Shown: positions 1 through 13,729 of the stretch, one piece after another
Position numbering within the stretch: the stretch's first letter is position 1
Layout: each line of letters starts with the position of its first letter
Origin: Bugula neritina
Lineage: Eukaryota > Bryozoa > Gymnolaemata > Cheilostomatida > Bugulidae
Assembly (NCBI GenBank): GCA_964035545.1
Contig: OZ037767.1
Span: 748,680 to 812,679 of the forward strand
Direction: 5' to 3'
DNA: 64,000 nucleotides
Translations under genes and position numbers: made by a program
Notes under the pieces: model-generated
What the model saw: the letters and a program-made list of their open reading frames with translations, nothing else
Database searches by the model: none
Told to the model about the DNA's origin: nothing

Positions 1-1557
1 TGTTTAACAACTGAAAGTCAAACTATAATATTTCTAATATACGCAAATAATGCAATAATAACAATAATAAAGAATGCAATAATATGTGTCTGTGACTTTT
101 AAAGGTTGATGTTGCTGAGGTGGGACACTCAGCATGTGACATTACGTGACATCGTGTATGGGACAGGAAGTACTGTGTATAACAGCTAGTGAGGCAAGTC
201 ACACAATGATCTGTGTGAAGCAGTAACTTGGTAAAGAAGCAAGTAAGACCAGAAGACAAAAGAAATGAGGAGCTGATCACAAGAGCAGCTCGGATTTCAA
301 ACGATTCAGAAATAGAAGATAACTGATTTGATAATTAGTCAACTGTTTTATGTTGAAAGAGATGCGGTATAAATAAACTTCTGTATTGAATATAAAACTG
401 TGAGACTTGTTAAGAGATATAATGTTTCTGTAGTCATCACAATGATTGGGCAGATATAACCCATCATATACTATCAGATATTAACATCTACCTTTGAGTC
501 AGTGTTTGAGTGCACAAAGAGTTATATATAGGTGTATATAAACACTCAAAGAGTATAAATGGAACATACATTTATCTTGCAATAAATCAAGTCATTGCAG
601 TTGTTTTGGTAACATGTACAAACCCATTGGCAGTATAGCAAATACATGATCTTTCCAAAAATAGAATATAAATAACATTTCATCATGTCATGTGTTTTCC
701 ATCTGGAAAATATTCACATACTTCTATAATATTGTAACATAATTTGCACTAAACTCGAAAACATAATATTGATGCAACTATTTTGTACCTGTGTTTAACC
801 TATGCTGTGCTTTTCTGTTGAAAACAACTTATATTTGGAGTTACCCTCTTTACTACGTGTTTGAAGTTATCGACTCTTTGATAAAGTATCAACTGAGTAT
901 GATGCGTTAACAAGTAAATAACTCCAATTACAAAACTCAGAGCAATAGCAACAATTTTTCTCCTATTCCCAAACTCTTCCCCCAATAAATCTAAACAAGT
1001 TTTGTTACATCTCACCAAGCAGAGCTGGGAAATTTCCTCACAATTCAAGTAATTTCTTCAAATTTATTCACACCAGCTTTAACGCAATTCCCATTATAAC
1101 AACCCATATGACATCACACAGTGTTTCTCACACTTGGACTGCAGTTTTGTTTAAGTAGATTGGTGATAAGTTAATACAGTGCAGCTGTGTCATAAAGTCA
1201 TGGAAACACCATGAACTATCTACATCACTCTAATCTGCTCAACCAGCTGCTACACCTATATATGCAGTATTAAACCATATCTATACATAATATTTACCTC
1301 AGTTGTTACCATAGCAACCTAACCTGCATTATATTTCATCATTTTTATATCTTTTATCATAATTATGAAAATCAGGTGTACAAATCTGATGCAGCAGGAG
1401 GAAAACCTTTGAGACTGTCATTCAAGTTTCCACCTGTTTCCCAGCCTTATGGCCTGTTGGGCAGTTCCGTTTCTTACATAGGATTTAAACCCACTTATTA
1501 GTGTATGGGTTTAATATAAAACCTCTCAAGCAATAAAACATGCAGTCAGTTACAGAT
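1..1557. other. AT-rich DNA, no supported gene
   Basis: No recognisable domain or reliable exon chain is visible. The only stretch with any coding look is the minus-strand frame at 800-1048, listed separately. The DNA otherwise looks like intergenic or intronic sequence of the same AT-rich character as the rest of the window. Confidence 0.5.
800..1048 (-). other. possible membrane-segment exon, unrecognised
   Basis: An open minus-strand frame of about 80 codons contains one clear hydrophobic segment (about residues 32-47, core AIALSFVIGVIYLL) preceded by a basic stretch and followed by a polar tail. An AG that could be an acceptor (ttcccag) lies near its 5' end and a GT that could be a donor (AAGAGG|gtaact) near its 3' end. 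I do not recognise the protein, no neighbouring exon could be joined, and chance open frames of this size occur in AT-rich DNA. It could be one exon of a gene running off the left edge. Confidence 0.15.
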
Positions 1558-2064
1558 CTTAGTCAGCTAATAGGTCAGTCAGCTAATAGGTCAGTCAGCT
1601 AATAGGTCAGTCAGTTAATAGGTCAATCAGCTAATAGGTCAGTCAGCTAATGGGTCAGTCAGCTAATAGGTCAGTCAGCTAATAGATTAGTCAGCTAGTA
1701 GGTCAGTCAGCTAATAGGTTAGTCAGCCAATAGATTAGTCAGCTAATAGGTCAGTCAGCTAATAGGTCAGTCAGCTGGTAGGTCAGCTAGCTAATAGATT
1801 AGTCAGCTAATAGGTCAGTCAGCTAATAGGTCAGTCAGCCAATAGATTAGTCAGCTAATAGGTCAGTCAGCTAATAGGTCAGTCAGCTAATAGGTCAGTC
1901 AGCTAATAGATTAGTCAGCTAATAGGTCAGTCAGCTAATAGGTCAGTCAGCTAATAGGTCAGTCAGCTAATAGATTAGTCAGCTAATAGATTAGTCAGCT
2001 AATAGGTCAGTCAGCTAATAGGTCAGTCAGCTAATAGGTCAGTCAGCTAATAGGTCAGTCAGCT
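1558..2064. repeat. 16-bp minisatellite, about 31 copies
   Basis: Tandem copies of a 16-bp unit (gtcagctaataggtca) with recurring variants such as agattagtca in place of aggtcagtca. The array is contiguous and carries no open reading frame. Confidence 0.95.
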
Positions 2065-2114
2065 TATAATTTACTAAACTGAAGAATTGTTTGCCGATTT
2101 TTATGATGATAAAA

Positions 2115-2881
2115 CCATTATACTAACTCCATTCTAGCATTATACAAACTCTATTCTAGCATTATACTAACTCCATTCTAGCATTATACTAACTCTATTC
2201 TAGCATTATACAAACTCCATTCTAGCATTATACTAACTCCATTCTAGCATTATACAAACTCCATTCTAGCATTATACTAACTCCATTCTAGCATTATACA
2301 AACTCCATTCTAGCATTATACTAACTCCATTCTAGCATTATACAAACTCCATTCTAGCATTATACTAACTCCATTCTAGCATTATACAAACTCCATTCTA
2401 GCATTATACTAACTCCATTCTAGCATTATACAAACTCCATTCTAGCATTATACTAACTCCATTCTAGCATTATACAAACTCCATTCTAGCATTATACTAA
2501 CTCCATTCTAGCATTATACAAACTCCATTCTAGCATTATACTAACTCCATTCTAGCATTATACAAACTCCATTCTAGCATTATACTAACTCCATTCTAGC
2601 ATTATACAACTCCATTCTAGCATTATACAAACTCTATTCTAGCATTATACAACTCCATTCTAGCATTATACTAACTCCATTCTAGCATTATACTAACTCC
2701 ATTCTAGCATTATACAAACTCCATTCTAGCATTATACTAACTCCATTCTAGCATTATACAAACTCCATTCTAGCATTATACTAACTCCATTCTAGCATTA
2801 TACAAACTCCATTCTAGCATTATACTAACTCCATTCTAGCATTATACAACTCCATTCTAGCATTATACAAACTCTATTCTA
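2115..2881. repeat. 22-bp satellite, left block
   Basis: About 34 tandem units of roughly 22 bp built on attctagcattata plus caaactcc or ctaactcc. The two variants alternate for long stretches, giving a 44-bp higher-order unit, and occasional 20-bp units lack two bases. The same satellite resumes at 5420 on the far side of a 2.5-kb insertion. Confidence 0.95.
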
Positions 2882-5419
2882 CACAGTTAGTTTAAGGTCA
2901 TTACTTTCCAGATTCATGCACTGCTTTATGTTATATATAAACGGTTTCCAGGGGATAGCTCGAACAGTTTTTGTCTCACATTAACAAATTTTACATGAAA
3001 AGATAGCTCTTGCATTCCTCTTTCATATACTTTTTTAATTTTTCAATAAAAAATTTTCTGAGAAAGTTGTTGCATAATAAGTAAAATTTTACACCCTCCA
3101 TGTTCCACTGCTGTAGCACAGGGGATTCATTTTATAAAGTCTAAAAGTTAAACTTGACATTCCTTGATATGTTTTCTCTAATATACTTTCTTTGTTTTTT
3201 GAAATTCTGTTTATGCTCTTCACAATTTGGTAAAAACATACACCATTTTGCAAGTTTCACTGCAATTTTCTAAATTCTTCATATGGTGGTTCTAGCTACG
3301 CTCCTGTGACTAATTATAACATTCCTAGTACGTTTGCCGCTCTGCGCTATCACAATAACATATAGTACCCTCTCGCACAAATTGGCAATCTATTGGATTT
3401 CTGCCAATATAATGTTCCCTGTTTTACATTAGCACTTAGCTGAATCATCTCACTATGTTACAATAATATATTGAAAATGCCTCAGCACAACATAATTCTT
3501 TGTTTGTTTGGCAGAGTTAATTTCAGCTAAATCACTTCACTTTGCAGTCTTGTCAGTAAAGGTCTGTCTATAGCGCAGCAGGTGTATACTTTCAGTTTCT
3601 CTAATTCACATATGATTATTTTAAGTACATTGTATTCTATAAGATCAATTTAAGGTTTAGTCTAGTGTTCAGTATCTAATTATTATGCATGTATGTTGTC
3701 TTACTGTTGAACAAAAGTTAAAAAAAAACTTTACAATTATAGCCATATTTATTATACATGCGTAGGATTTGCATAAGTTGACAAAAAAAATTGCAACAAA
3801 ACAGGGTTGAACCATGACCAACCAACTCGTCGCTGACGCCTCTAACCTCTGGACCACGCAGTCATGCTTCTAAACCGTGCACTATTTGAGTCACTATCAT
3901 TACATAAATATTTCGCGCGCAAATGGGTTATAATTATTAGGCTGTCAATTCATGTTGATAGCAGTCAAAGCAAATGGTTTTGAACAAATAACCCAAAAGT
4001 TTAAAAATAAGTAGCTTGCGTATTACTAGCTACAAAAACAGGTCTGAAATAGACTGGTAAAGCAAGCTCTTATTGTAGAGTTTGCAGATGTGCTCTAAAA
4101 TAAAACTTAAACTGTATGCTATTACATAAGTATTTGTATGCGAGAGATAAATGGACATTACTGAGTTTCTGGAAAACAACATACTTGAAGTTAACTTTGA
4201 CAATGGTGTGTTATTTTCATCATAGCTAGCCTATAGCATAAATCTCTAATCATATGAATCTTTATGAAGCCCACAGCTCATGTAAGGGTGGCAATGTAAT
4301 TTGAAACGAACAATTATGTTGCTGCATTGTGTCTAAGGTATATTAGAGAGCAGAATTTGGTTTTACTAGCCTACCCCAACGGCATTCTACAATGCAGCTT
4401 ATATGCTGGCAGTTGTAATAAGTACTGCCAATAGCAAGGTTACTATCACTGCTAGCTCTGTGCAGCATGTAACCTCTTGAATAATTGCGCCAATTTTAAA
4501 CTCTTGGAAGTTGGCCAAGTTATCATATCGCAGCCAGCCACCGGAGACAAAGCATCAGAGCTATTCATATAATATTATACTGATGCACTTGGTAGCAGAG
4601 TGGCTAATCTAATATAGTTCATAGTTCAACACCCTTTACTTTGGGAATACAGCCTCTTTTTTTAGGTTTACCTAACAAAGCATGAAAATATCTAAACTGA
4701 TATTCTGATAATTTAGAGGTACATTTTGAAAACTAGGTTAATTGCACTTGTTTGCGCAACAACAATAATAAAATAGATATTATGAAGTATAATAAAAACA
4801 CACATAATACTATATAATATATTATAATGATAATAATATAATATTATAAGTACCATTACTGCATTTTATAAATCACATGGTTGCCAAAAAAATGTATCAC
4901 AAATTTTGTAATTATACATCAAAAAGAGAACTAGCTAGGCAGCAGGTTAGAATAGAGTAAATTTTTAAAACATGAAATCATGATTTGACTATTGTTTTAT
5001 TTAGGCCAACCAACCTAGGAATACAAGATTGGGTTTTAGCTGACAGTTTATAACATTTAGCTTTTGAGCCAGCAGCACTGGCACTTGTGAAGTATAGGCA
5101 AAGTTAGTGAAGCGAGACTAACAAGCACTCAAATACAAGGCATATTATTGAGACACAATAACAAGTCAGGAGCGTATAAATTGAAAAGAATGTGGAAGGG
5201 GGACTATGTTTTTCAACAAGCTATAACTTAAACATGAATTGGCTTTTGAAAAAAATAAAAAAGTATATTGGAGAACATGAGTTTCTTTATCTTTTGATAT
5301 TTTTTTTGTTCCTGTGACATTCAACCTGTTCGAGCTATCAGTGGAACATTGTTCATATAGAACATAAAGCACCTGGCAAAGAGCCAGAAAATGAAAAGTA
5401 TGACCTTAAACCAACTGTG
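2882..5419. mobile_element. TA-flanked element with long inverted ends (Tc1/mariner-like, non-autonomous)
   Basis: The left end begins CACAGTTAGTTTAAGGTCAT and the right end, read on the minus strand, begins CACAGTTGGTTTAAGGTCAT. Similarity between the ends continues inwards (CTGCTTTATGTT, GATAGCTCGAACAG and beyond) for roughly 250-300 bp with growing divergence. The element interrupts the 22-bp satellite exactly at a TA: the intact unit reads attcTAgcatt, whereas here attcTA lies left and TAgcatt right. A TA duplication with long terminal inverted repeats is the hallmark of the Tc1/mariner superfamily. No transposase frame is visible, so this is a non-autonomous or decayed copy. Confidence 0.75.
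3800..3875 (-). mobile_element. tRNA-derived SINE head inside the TA element
   Basis: Read on the minus strand, this segment has a pol III A-box-like stretch (TGGTCCAGAGGTTAGAGGC) and, about 40 bases on, a perfect B box (GGTTCAACCC), followed by an AT-rich, T-run-containing tail. Acceptor and anticodon stems of a functional tRNA cannot be paired, so a tRNA-derived SINE fragment is the better call. It resembles the SINEs at 47762 and 50919 in its A-box region. Confidence 0.5.
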
Positions 5420-6534
5420 TAGCATTATACAACTCCATTCTAGCATTATACTAACTCCATTCTAGCATTATACTAACTCCATTCTAGCATTATACAAACT
5501 CCATTCTAGCATTATACTAACTCCATTCTAGCATTATACAAACTCCATTCTAGCATTATACTAACTCCATTCTAGCATTATACAACTCCATTCTAGCATT
5601 ATACAAACTCTATTCTAGCATTATACAACTCCATTCTAGCATTATACTAACTCCATTCTAGCATTATACAAACTCCATTCTAGCATTATACTAACTCCAT
5701 TCTAGCATTATACTAACTCCATTCTAGCATTATACAACTCCATTCTAGCATTATACAAACTCTATTCTAGCATTATACAACTCCATTCTAGCATTATACT
5801 AACTCCATTCTAGCATTATACTAACTCTATTCTAGCATTATACAAACTCCATTCTAGCATTATACTAACTCCATTCTAGCATTATACAACTCCATTCTAG
5901 CATTATACTAACTCCATTCTAGCATTATACAACTCCATTCTAGCATTATACAAACTCTATTCTAGCATTATACAACTCCATTCTAGCATTATACTAACTC
6001 CATTCTAGCATTATACAACTCCATTCTAGCATTATACTAACTCCATTCTAGCATTATACTAACTCCATTCTAGCATTATACAAACTCCATTCTAGCATTA
6101 TACTAACTCCATTCTAGCATTATACAAACTCCATTCTAGCATTATACTAACTCCATTCTAGCATTATACAACTCCATTCTAGCATTATACAAACTCTATT
6201 CTAGCATTATACAACTCCATTCTAGCATTATACTAACTCCATTCTAGCATTATACTAACTCTATTCTAGCATTATACAACTCCATTCTAGCATTATACTA
6301 ACTCTATTCTAGCATTATACAACTCCATTCTAGCATTATACTAACTCCATTGTAGCATTATACAACTCCATTCTAGCATTATACTAACTCCATTGTAGCA
6401 TTATACAACTCCATTCTAGCATTATACAACTCCATTCTAGCATTATACTAACTCCATTGTAGCATTATACTAACTCTATTCTAGCATTATACAAACTCTA
6501 TTCTAGCATTATACTAACTCCATTCTAGCATTAT
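5420..6534. repeat. 22-bp satellite, right block
   Basis: Continuation of the satellite at 2115-2881, about 50 units of 20-22 bp in the same orientation. This side has more 20-bp units (acaactcc) and extra variants (ccattgtagc), so the two blocks have drifted or expanded separately. Confidence 0.95.
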
Positions 6535-7086
6535 ATAATATTAGCCCTGCACTCACTGTTAGCATTGCACTCTGTTCAGTTTCAGTTTAACTGTGTTTTG
6601 TTTGTGAATTTTCAATCAGTAATTCCATGGGAAAGAATGCAAACAATCGTTTCTATGCCTCTTGTATGCCTTGCTGTGTCCCAAAATAAACACTATGCTT
6701 GTGCATTACTCAATTCAACTAGTTTGTTATATCACATCTCACGGAGCCACACTGATTTCCACTTTAACACCACTAGATTGACCGTGTGAACTTTTCCTTG
6801 CTGATTATATTATAATATGAAATAACTTGGTGCAAGTTTGGAGTTGCATTCTCTATGTAATAATTTGAAGTATAATGAATACTTCAACTGCTATACCGTA
6901 CACAGCATACTAATGTATACACGTGGTATGTATAGTAATACACATGCAACATGATCAAAAGGCTTTCCTAAAGGGCAGTATTATATGCAGAGAACTTAAA
7001 ACTTACATGGATGTGTCCAAAGGGTTCAAGTCTTCGGTCTAAGCACTTAGCTAGTCACCGGTAGAGTATGTTAGCACCTGGAAAAT

Positions 7087-7155
7087 AACCTGTGGTATTA
7101 GACACTATAACCTGTGGTATTAGACACTATAACCTGTGGTATTAGACACTATAAC
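7087..7155. repeat. 22-bp x 3 tandem repeat
   Basis: Three consecutive identical copies of a 22-bp unit beginning aacctgtggtatta. Confidence 0.9.
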
Positions 7156-8579
7156 AGAACACATTTGTTATTTTATCTTAAATTACTATCAAAATTTTCA
7201 AACAAAAATTTTAGACTAATCACCAGAAAGTTGTTGAATTATTTGAAAATACTCCTTAATATTTAATCTTTCACATGTGTCAATGGCTGTGTGAATCTAG
7301 AGAATATCTGAGTCAGTCACTCAGTCAATATGAATTCATACTAGCAAGCTGTAAGACTCCTGGCTATGTAATATAATAGTCTAATTGCTCTGTTGACTCT
7401 AAGCAAGCTTGATTACTATCAACCCAATAAAACTATTATTAAACTTATCAGATTCCCCAGCTTGTCATATTAAGTCATGTTTTAGTGATCAATTAAAATC
7501 AAATGTTTTTAACAGAATTTCAGTAACAAAAAACCGTATTTAATCAATCAAACAGAACACATTTGAGTTTTTTGGTGAGAAAATATACGCATTGTAGCAG
7601 GGGAGATTATTGTTTTATTAACTTTTAATATTTTTGTCTTTCAAATAAAGAATAAAAATATGTGAAATAAGATGCACAGTCACTTTTACCCCTCCACATT
7701 TTTAGAAAATACAAAGTAATAGAACAATTAAAAATCCCTCGTCTAGTATAAATTTTATATGAAAATGTAGAAAAATATGAAACTACAAAAAATAGAATCA
7801 GTTACTTTTCTAGTAGCTAAAAACTAATCTATTAGAATAAAATATTTCAAATGAAGCCAACATTTTGTAGTCTAATATACAAGTGAGTTTGATTGCCAGA
7901 GAATATTTTAACATCCAGGTAAGACAAAAGAACAACTTCCATTGGATGATGCTTTACATAACATCATTTGGGTAGAGGAAGGAATGCCATTTATCATTGG
8001 GTAACATAACAGTCTCAACTTGAGGTCTACTCACGGAGCTAACTGTTTTAAATCCCTCGATATGATACACACCAATACACAGCAAATGTACAAGTGTGAG
8101 AAAAAGACATTTAGCCGACTTTTTCATTTGAGGGGAACAGCAAATTAGTGTTGAATTTCATAGCCTCCAGGCTCTGCAATTAACAAATCATTTAAATGAA
8201 GTCATCAATACTTAAATTAGTACAACGAATATCCATATTATAACACATTTGACTTCCTTATTCAGTAAAGCAGTAAAAGAAAATCAAGTCTTTCTTAACA
8301 TAATATAGCCAACCGAGACAAGCTGAGAAAATCTAGGAGAAATATTGAGGGCGAGTCATACATCTGGTTTAAAAATGCTGATGAAATTTCTGGCAATTTC
8401 TATGAGATTTTAATTCAGATTTTACTCTGTAGTTGAGAGTTGTACTTTAGATGTACAGCTAACAGATCATACTGGCCAGCAGTTTACTTTGTTAAGATAA
8501 ATTTTCTGAAATGCTTCGTATTGTAATGTAGGCACTCTATGACTATCTAAAAAGTAGGTGTATAGATAAATGCCGATAT

Positions 8580-8690
8580 TACAGTCAGCTAGGTGTCAGT
8601 ATTATAGTCAACTAGGTGTCAGTATTACAGTCAGCTAGGTGTCAGTATTACAGTCAGCTAGGTGTCAGTATTATAGTCAGTTACTGGTAA
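8580..8690. repeat. 23-bp x 5 tandem repeat
   Basis: Five near-identical units containing cagctaggtgtcagtatta. The core cagtcagct is shared with the 16-bp minisatellite at 1558, perhaps by chance. Confidence 0.85.
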
Positions 8691-11600
8691 ATGTAGTCAA
8701 ACATCCACAGCAACTGTAAAAGTGAATGACTATAATTAGACAAATATTTCTAGAAATTCCAATTCTCTGCAAGACAAATCTTCAATATTTAATGAAATAA
8801 CATTTCAAAATCCTCTTTTTTCCCAGCACTGCTTTATATATATATAGCTTTTTGCTTTATCCTAAAGCACTGCTTTATGTAGCCCTAAACACTGCTTTAT
8901 ATTATAGCCCTAAAGCAGTGCTTTATATAGCCCTAGAACACTGCTTTATATAGCCCTAGAACAAGCTGCAAACTTATTCTAGTTGCCTTTAACACAGAAA
9001 TTAGCAAGTATTTAAATACGCAATATGAAGAAATGCCATAAAAAGACTGCATACTATCTGCAGTGGTTGGTCACGGTGTAAGCTTAGAAATGAGATGAAC
9101 TCTGCCAGCCAAAGGAAAATAAAATTCGTAATTTTTCCCATGAAACGAGCAGTCATTAATCACTGGTGGGCCATTGATTTGCACTGTTGACACTAGCAAA
9201 CAGTGAGTGAGCTGAGCAAGTACTGGAGGATAAATACTGTATAAAACGCTTGGCACTAAACAATAATTATCTTATTAAGTCTTTTAATACGTTAGCTAGT
9301 CAACAAGTAAAGTACGTACAAGTTATTTTTAAAATTTAATAATGCATGTGTCATCTTACAGCATTCTTAATGTTTCACCTTCTCACACTTTTAATAAGCA
9401 GACGTGTTAGTTTATTTAATTTTTTGAACACCAAGTAGAGTGATAGGTGGAGCGAGACAGAGATGGGGAGGGGGTTAAAAAGGGGAAACAGCCAAGGCTT
9501 GAATTGCAAACTTACTTAAGATTTTAGGCAAAAATGAAATTTTGTTTCCACAAATTATTCAAAAAGTAAAATCAAGTGAAAGTGGTGGGTCTTCGCGATG
9601 AGTCAATCTACAAGTTGTTGGAGTTGAAGGAGGGAGATAAGGGGAGTTGTAAAAGTGCATGGCTACACTAAACAAGCTCCGTGTGAACATGATATTATTT
9701 GAACAGTTTCTAAACAACATGGGCTGTATTTGTTGCCTAAGTGATAGTATAAGATCAGTTGTAGGAACGGGGCGTACAAACACCCAGCCTATCAACAGTG
9801 CTTAGAGAGGTGAGAAAGGCTGAAAGAGTTTCAAAGCAGACAGGTGGGTTGTGAAGTTACCAACATACTGTATATATTACTGAGCCGTGTTTGTTTAGCA
9901 GAAGTATGCAAGACTAAAGGGAAGATGTTGGTGAGGGAAGGTGCTGTCACCTTCCACCACATCCCTCCGTAAGATGGCAGGAAGCCAGACTGGTTTGTAA
10001 ATTATGCGCAATATTAAAGGTAAAGGAAACCTGCATAAATTGGAATAATAATCAGATGTATCCATAGGGGCACCGCTGTGCTGATTTAAGTGACTTTCAA
10101 AATCTCAGCAACAGCAAGATATGCAAATATCCTTTGGTGTAGATCACATAATATAAAGCTCATACGATACACCAACATACCTCATTACAAAATCATGTAA
10201 GGTAAGTAGACCACAAATGCACATTGCAGAGTTTAGCAACACCCCAATGCTAAGATTATCCAATACTATCTCATTACAAGAAATACCATCTCATTAGGGC
10301 CGTGTGAATCTTCCCAACACAGATAATATGCAGAGGGAATGTAATACATCATGTGCAAAACACAGTGCACCATCTAATTGTGTGTTTGGTTCTACATAAC
10401 ACGCAGCTAGCTGGAATCTGTGGCGCCACACTGTGGACAAACAGACAGACTGTTACATGTGCGGCCTCGACACACATGTTGAAGGCAACTCAAATTACAT
10501 TGATACAATCAGATTTATGCCCGATAACTGTAATTATAGACTTGGCTAGGGTGAGGGTGGTCTGGTAGCAGCCCATTCTGTCTGCTGTTTGGCTGGTAGA
10601 CACGCAGACGCATGTGTCAGCATCTACTACGTCATCAACATCTTAAAGAGTAACATTTCAGACCTAACTTTTTTGTGTGAGTCAGAATGGCATAAGTTGG
10701 TGGGAAAGAAACCGAAATTTTATGCTCCATTTTCCCTGTACAAAATAAAGTATGTTTACCAGAGAAATTCATACCAAGTGCTGAATTGAGATGAAGTTTA
10801 CTGATATTATGATAAATTAAAGCAAACCGATATTCTAAGTTAGATATTAATTAATTAATATTAGTTAATTAGAAATGAGTTAGCAAGTATCAGAAAGATT
10901 AGTCAGTCTTAACACCATCCTACAAATCAAATGAATCCCAAAACTTGAAAATTTGCATATTTCAAAGGGCTTTCCCACGCCTCTCTGTTAACAAAGTACC
11001 ACATGAAAAATCTAATTATCTAACAATTCTTTTGTTAAACAATTAAATTCCTATAATTTATCACTTTATTAATTGCAAATTAACTAACTTGTTGGTGCAC
11101 TGAAGTCTACTAACTTCCAGTGCCCTAATGTCTGGTGCTGGCAGAGAATTATATTTATTTTAGTTTGCAGGTTTAGTTGAGTGTAAATTACACGGGAGAG
11201 CTCAGTGTAAAGCTATTTAGAGCTCAGTGTAAAGTTATATAATCTAGCCCACAACTGGTAGCTAAGACATCCATGCTATACAAGGATGTTTATTGGGAAC
11301 CCTTAGTGGCTGGCCAATGAAAACATTTCTTTGTAAACTTTGCTCTCTACTCTGTTATTATTGGTTTGATGACACAACAGCCTCTAGAGTCATACTCTTG
11401 AGGCCACAGAAGTGAAATAGGAAGAGGCTGTTGATCCATAGAATTGTTTCTCTGCTAATTTTAGCCTCCACTGGCTCCCCACTCATTGCAAAACTGTATT
11501 TTTAACTTTCGCAGGAAGGGGGTGTTTACTTAACTCAAACCTGGAAACTTGTGGCAGCAAACATAACTTAGTGCTGCCGCAGTATTTGAGCACGGCAGGA

Positions 11601-13540
11601 AAACAGCGGCAGAAAAACCGCGGTGTTGTCTTACAATGGCAGCATATTTATCTATACAAAGCAGCACCTCGTATACGTAAAATATTGGTATACAAGAATT
11701 AACTAGCTTTAATATCTAGTCATTAAATATTCTTCAATACAATGTCAACATTTTTGAGTATTCAGTTTCTGCTGGTGTAACTCAACCTATTCCACTATTT
11801 GTATACATGGAAAGTTAATTATATTATTTAATTATGACTTGGCATTTCAAAACTTAAAATTTATTAATAAACTGGTTTTTGAGATGTTCTCACATGCCTA
11901 GATATGCTCAGCAATGCGCAGTGACAACACTGAACCTATCAACTGATGAAGTATGTAACTCTACCAGAGAGCAGCGCCTAAAGACAGCACTCAATCTTAA
12001 GACAGCAGCTGGAATCCAATCAATTAAATATTTTTATTCATTAAACCAGTGATATTAGATAATTGAGTAACTCCACACTATAAACCAATTAATAAGGAGT
12101 CTGTCCGTGTGTCCATAGCACCTGGGACAGTCAGTTGTATTAGATTTTGGCAATTAGATTTACGAGCCGAGCCAGTATCGGTTTACACAGTAAAGAGGAT
12201 AGAGCTGGGCTGTTTGAACTGTACAATAGGTTCCCTACAATTCTATTCATGTTAGTATTTATCATTATCTCCTTTGTATGATATATATTACAAGTCTATT
12301 TTCCCACGAAATATTTTATATGAAGTATGTAAACATTATTCAACCATCAAACACTTCCTTAGCCTTAACTTTTAGATTTTATTTGCTTAATTAGGCAGTT
12401 ATATCTGGCAAATTCCCCATAAAGTACGCCTCATAACTTTCCTTAAATATATATGTATTAATATAGCAATATATTAATATAGAAATGTATTAATATATAA
12501 ATATATTGATATATAAATATATTGATATATAAATATAAATACTAATAAATTGAAAATCAGCACAATGTTAACCAATTGCTGTTTCGTCAATATTTAACTT
12601 GATTATTTTCAATTTTTATCCAATTAATTAAATTACTATTTATAGATTAGAATATTTGCTAACAAACATTTATGTTAGAAAATATGAGATGAACAATTAA
12701 TGCCTCAACTCTATTATATTTAAAGCAAGAGTCTGGGTAGTTGTATTGGGAAGGAGTTAATAGCGCTAGAGTAAGATAAACCTATTTACATAAGCTATCA
12801 ATCACAGCTGATTATATACATTATATACATCAGAGGGGCGAAAAGCATGGGAAAAAACCTAACTTAGTGACTTAGCTAGACAAAACAGCAACACATAGCT
12901 ATATTAAGGTATATGCTGCTCCTACCTTTCTCTTAGACGAACAGTGTTACAGGAAATATCCTTTAGCAAATATCTGTGTTAATTCGTATGGATGCTTGAA
13001 ATAAGTGCTGCCTTATAAATGCTGCCAATATTAAATATCTCCAGTATATAAAATAATAGCATCCATCAAATCCAACAGCAGAAGTTGTTCAGATGTAGAC
13101 TCGATCTCAAATGAAGACAGCAGAAGTCTAAAATGATGATTTTTCGATTAGTTTGCTAGTGCCAAACCCTCACTGGGTTATGTTAAAAGCCTTTCTAGAC
13201 CTGGAATGTTGAGCCTAGTGTGGGAAAATTATGCCCGTGCTAGCTTAGTCATTGTCATTAACCACGTGACCTTTAATCTGTCACTCTAATAGGCCAAGCT
13301 AATAGTTTGTTGAAGATGTATTGTAATAAAGGGCTTATACAATTATTATCACCACTCGGTATCTAACTGAGATACACGATGTCCGCATGTAATCACATTA
13401 TGTACATTCCACTTAGGCCTTCGTATTGCCCGCCTATCACCAGTCATGCTAAAGTTCAACACTCTACCACTATTATGTTATTTCCAGTTTATTAATTTAT
13501 TTAATAATCAATTTAATTTTTAACTGTTTTTTGTTTGCAG

Positions 13541-13597
13541 CTCTTCATAAAGCTGTAGAGAGCCCAGAAACAAGAGCACCAACAAACTACATGAGAT
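13541..13597 (+). other. possible short 3'-terminal exon, unrecognised
   Basis: A strong plus-strand acceptor (polypyrimidine run ending tttgtttgcag at 13540) is followed by 18 open codons and a TAG, reading LHKAVESPETRAPTNYMR after the split first codon. The acceptor is good, but no partner exon upstream was found and the peptide is not recognised. Confidence 0.2.
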
Positions 13598-13729
13598 AGA
13601 TTCCTCCAGATACCCTAACAATGGTGACACATAACAATTACAGTAATCAGTAACATGAAGGAGAATATTTAATTGACTGCCATTGTTTGGCTTAAATAAT
13701 TAATTAGATATAAAATTTAAGATGCTACG

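Larger units (their letters stand above)
6535..13540. other. gene-poor AT-rich region
   Basis: About 7 kb in which I see no gene. It holds small tandem repeats at 7087-7155 (22 bp x 3) and 8580-8690 (23 bp x 5), a patch at about 8830-8960 where tttatatagccct and cactgcttta motifs recur in both orientations, and AT-only runs near 12450-12540. Short open frames here have no recognisable domains, splice context or composition bias. Confidence 0.6.

Noticed and set aside
2115-6534. Regular short repeats that might suggest a CRISPR array
   Set aside because: Units are directly abutting with no unique spacers, and the surrounding genes are spliced and eukaryotic.
9071-9256. 61-codon minus-strand frame ending FYFPLAGRVHLISKLTP
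   Set aside because: It looks faintly protein-like, but there is no splice context, no recognised family and no adjoining exon.
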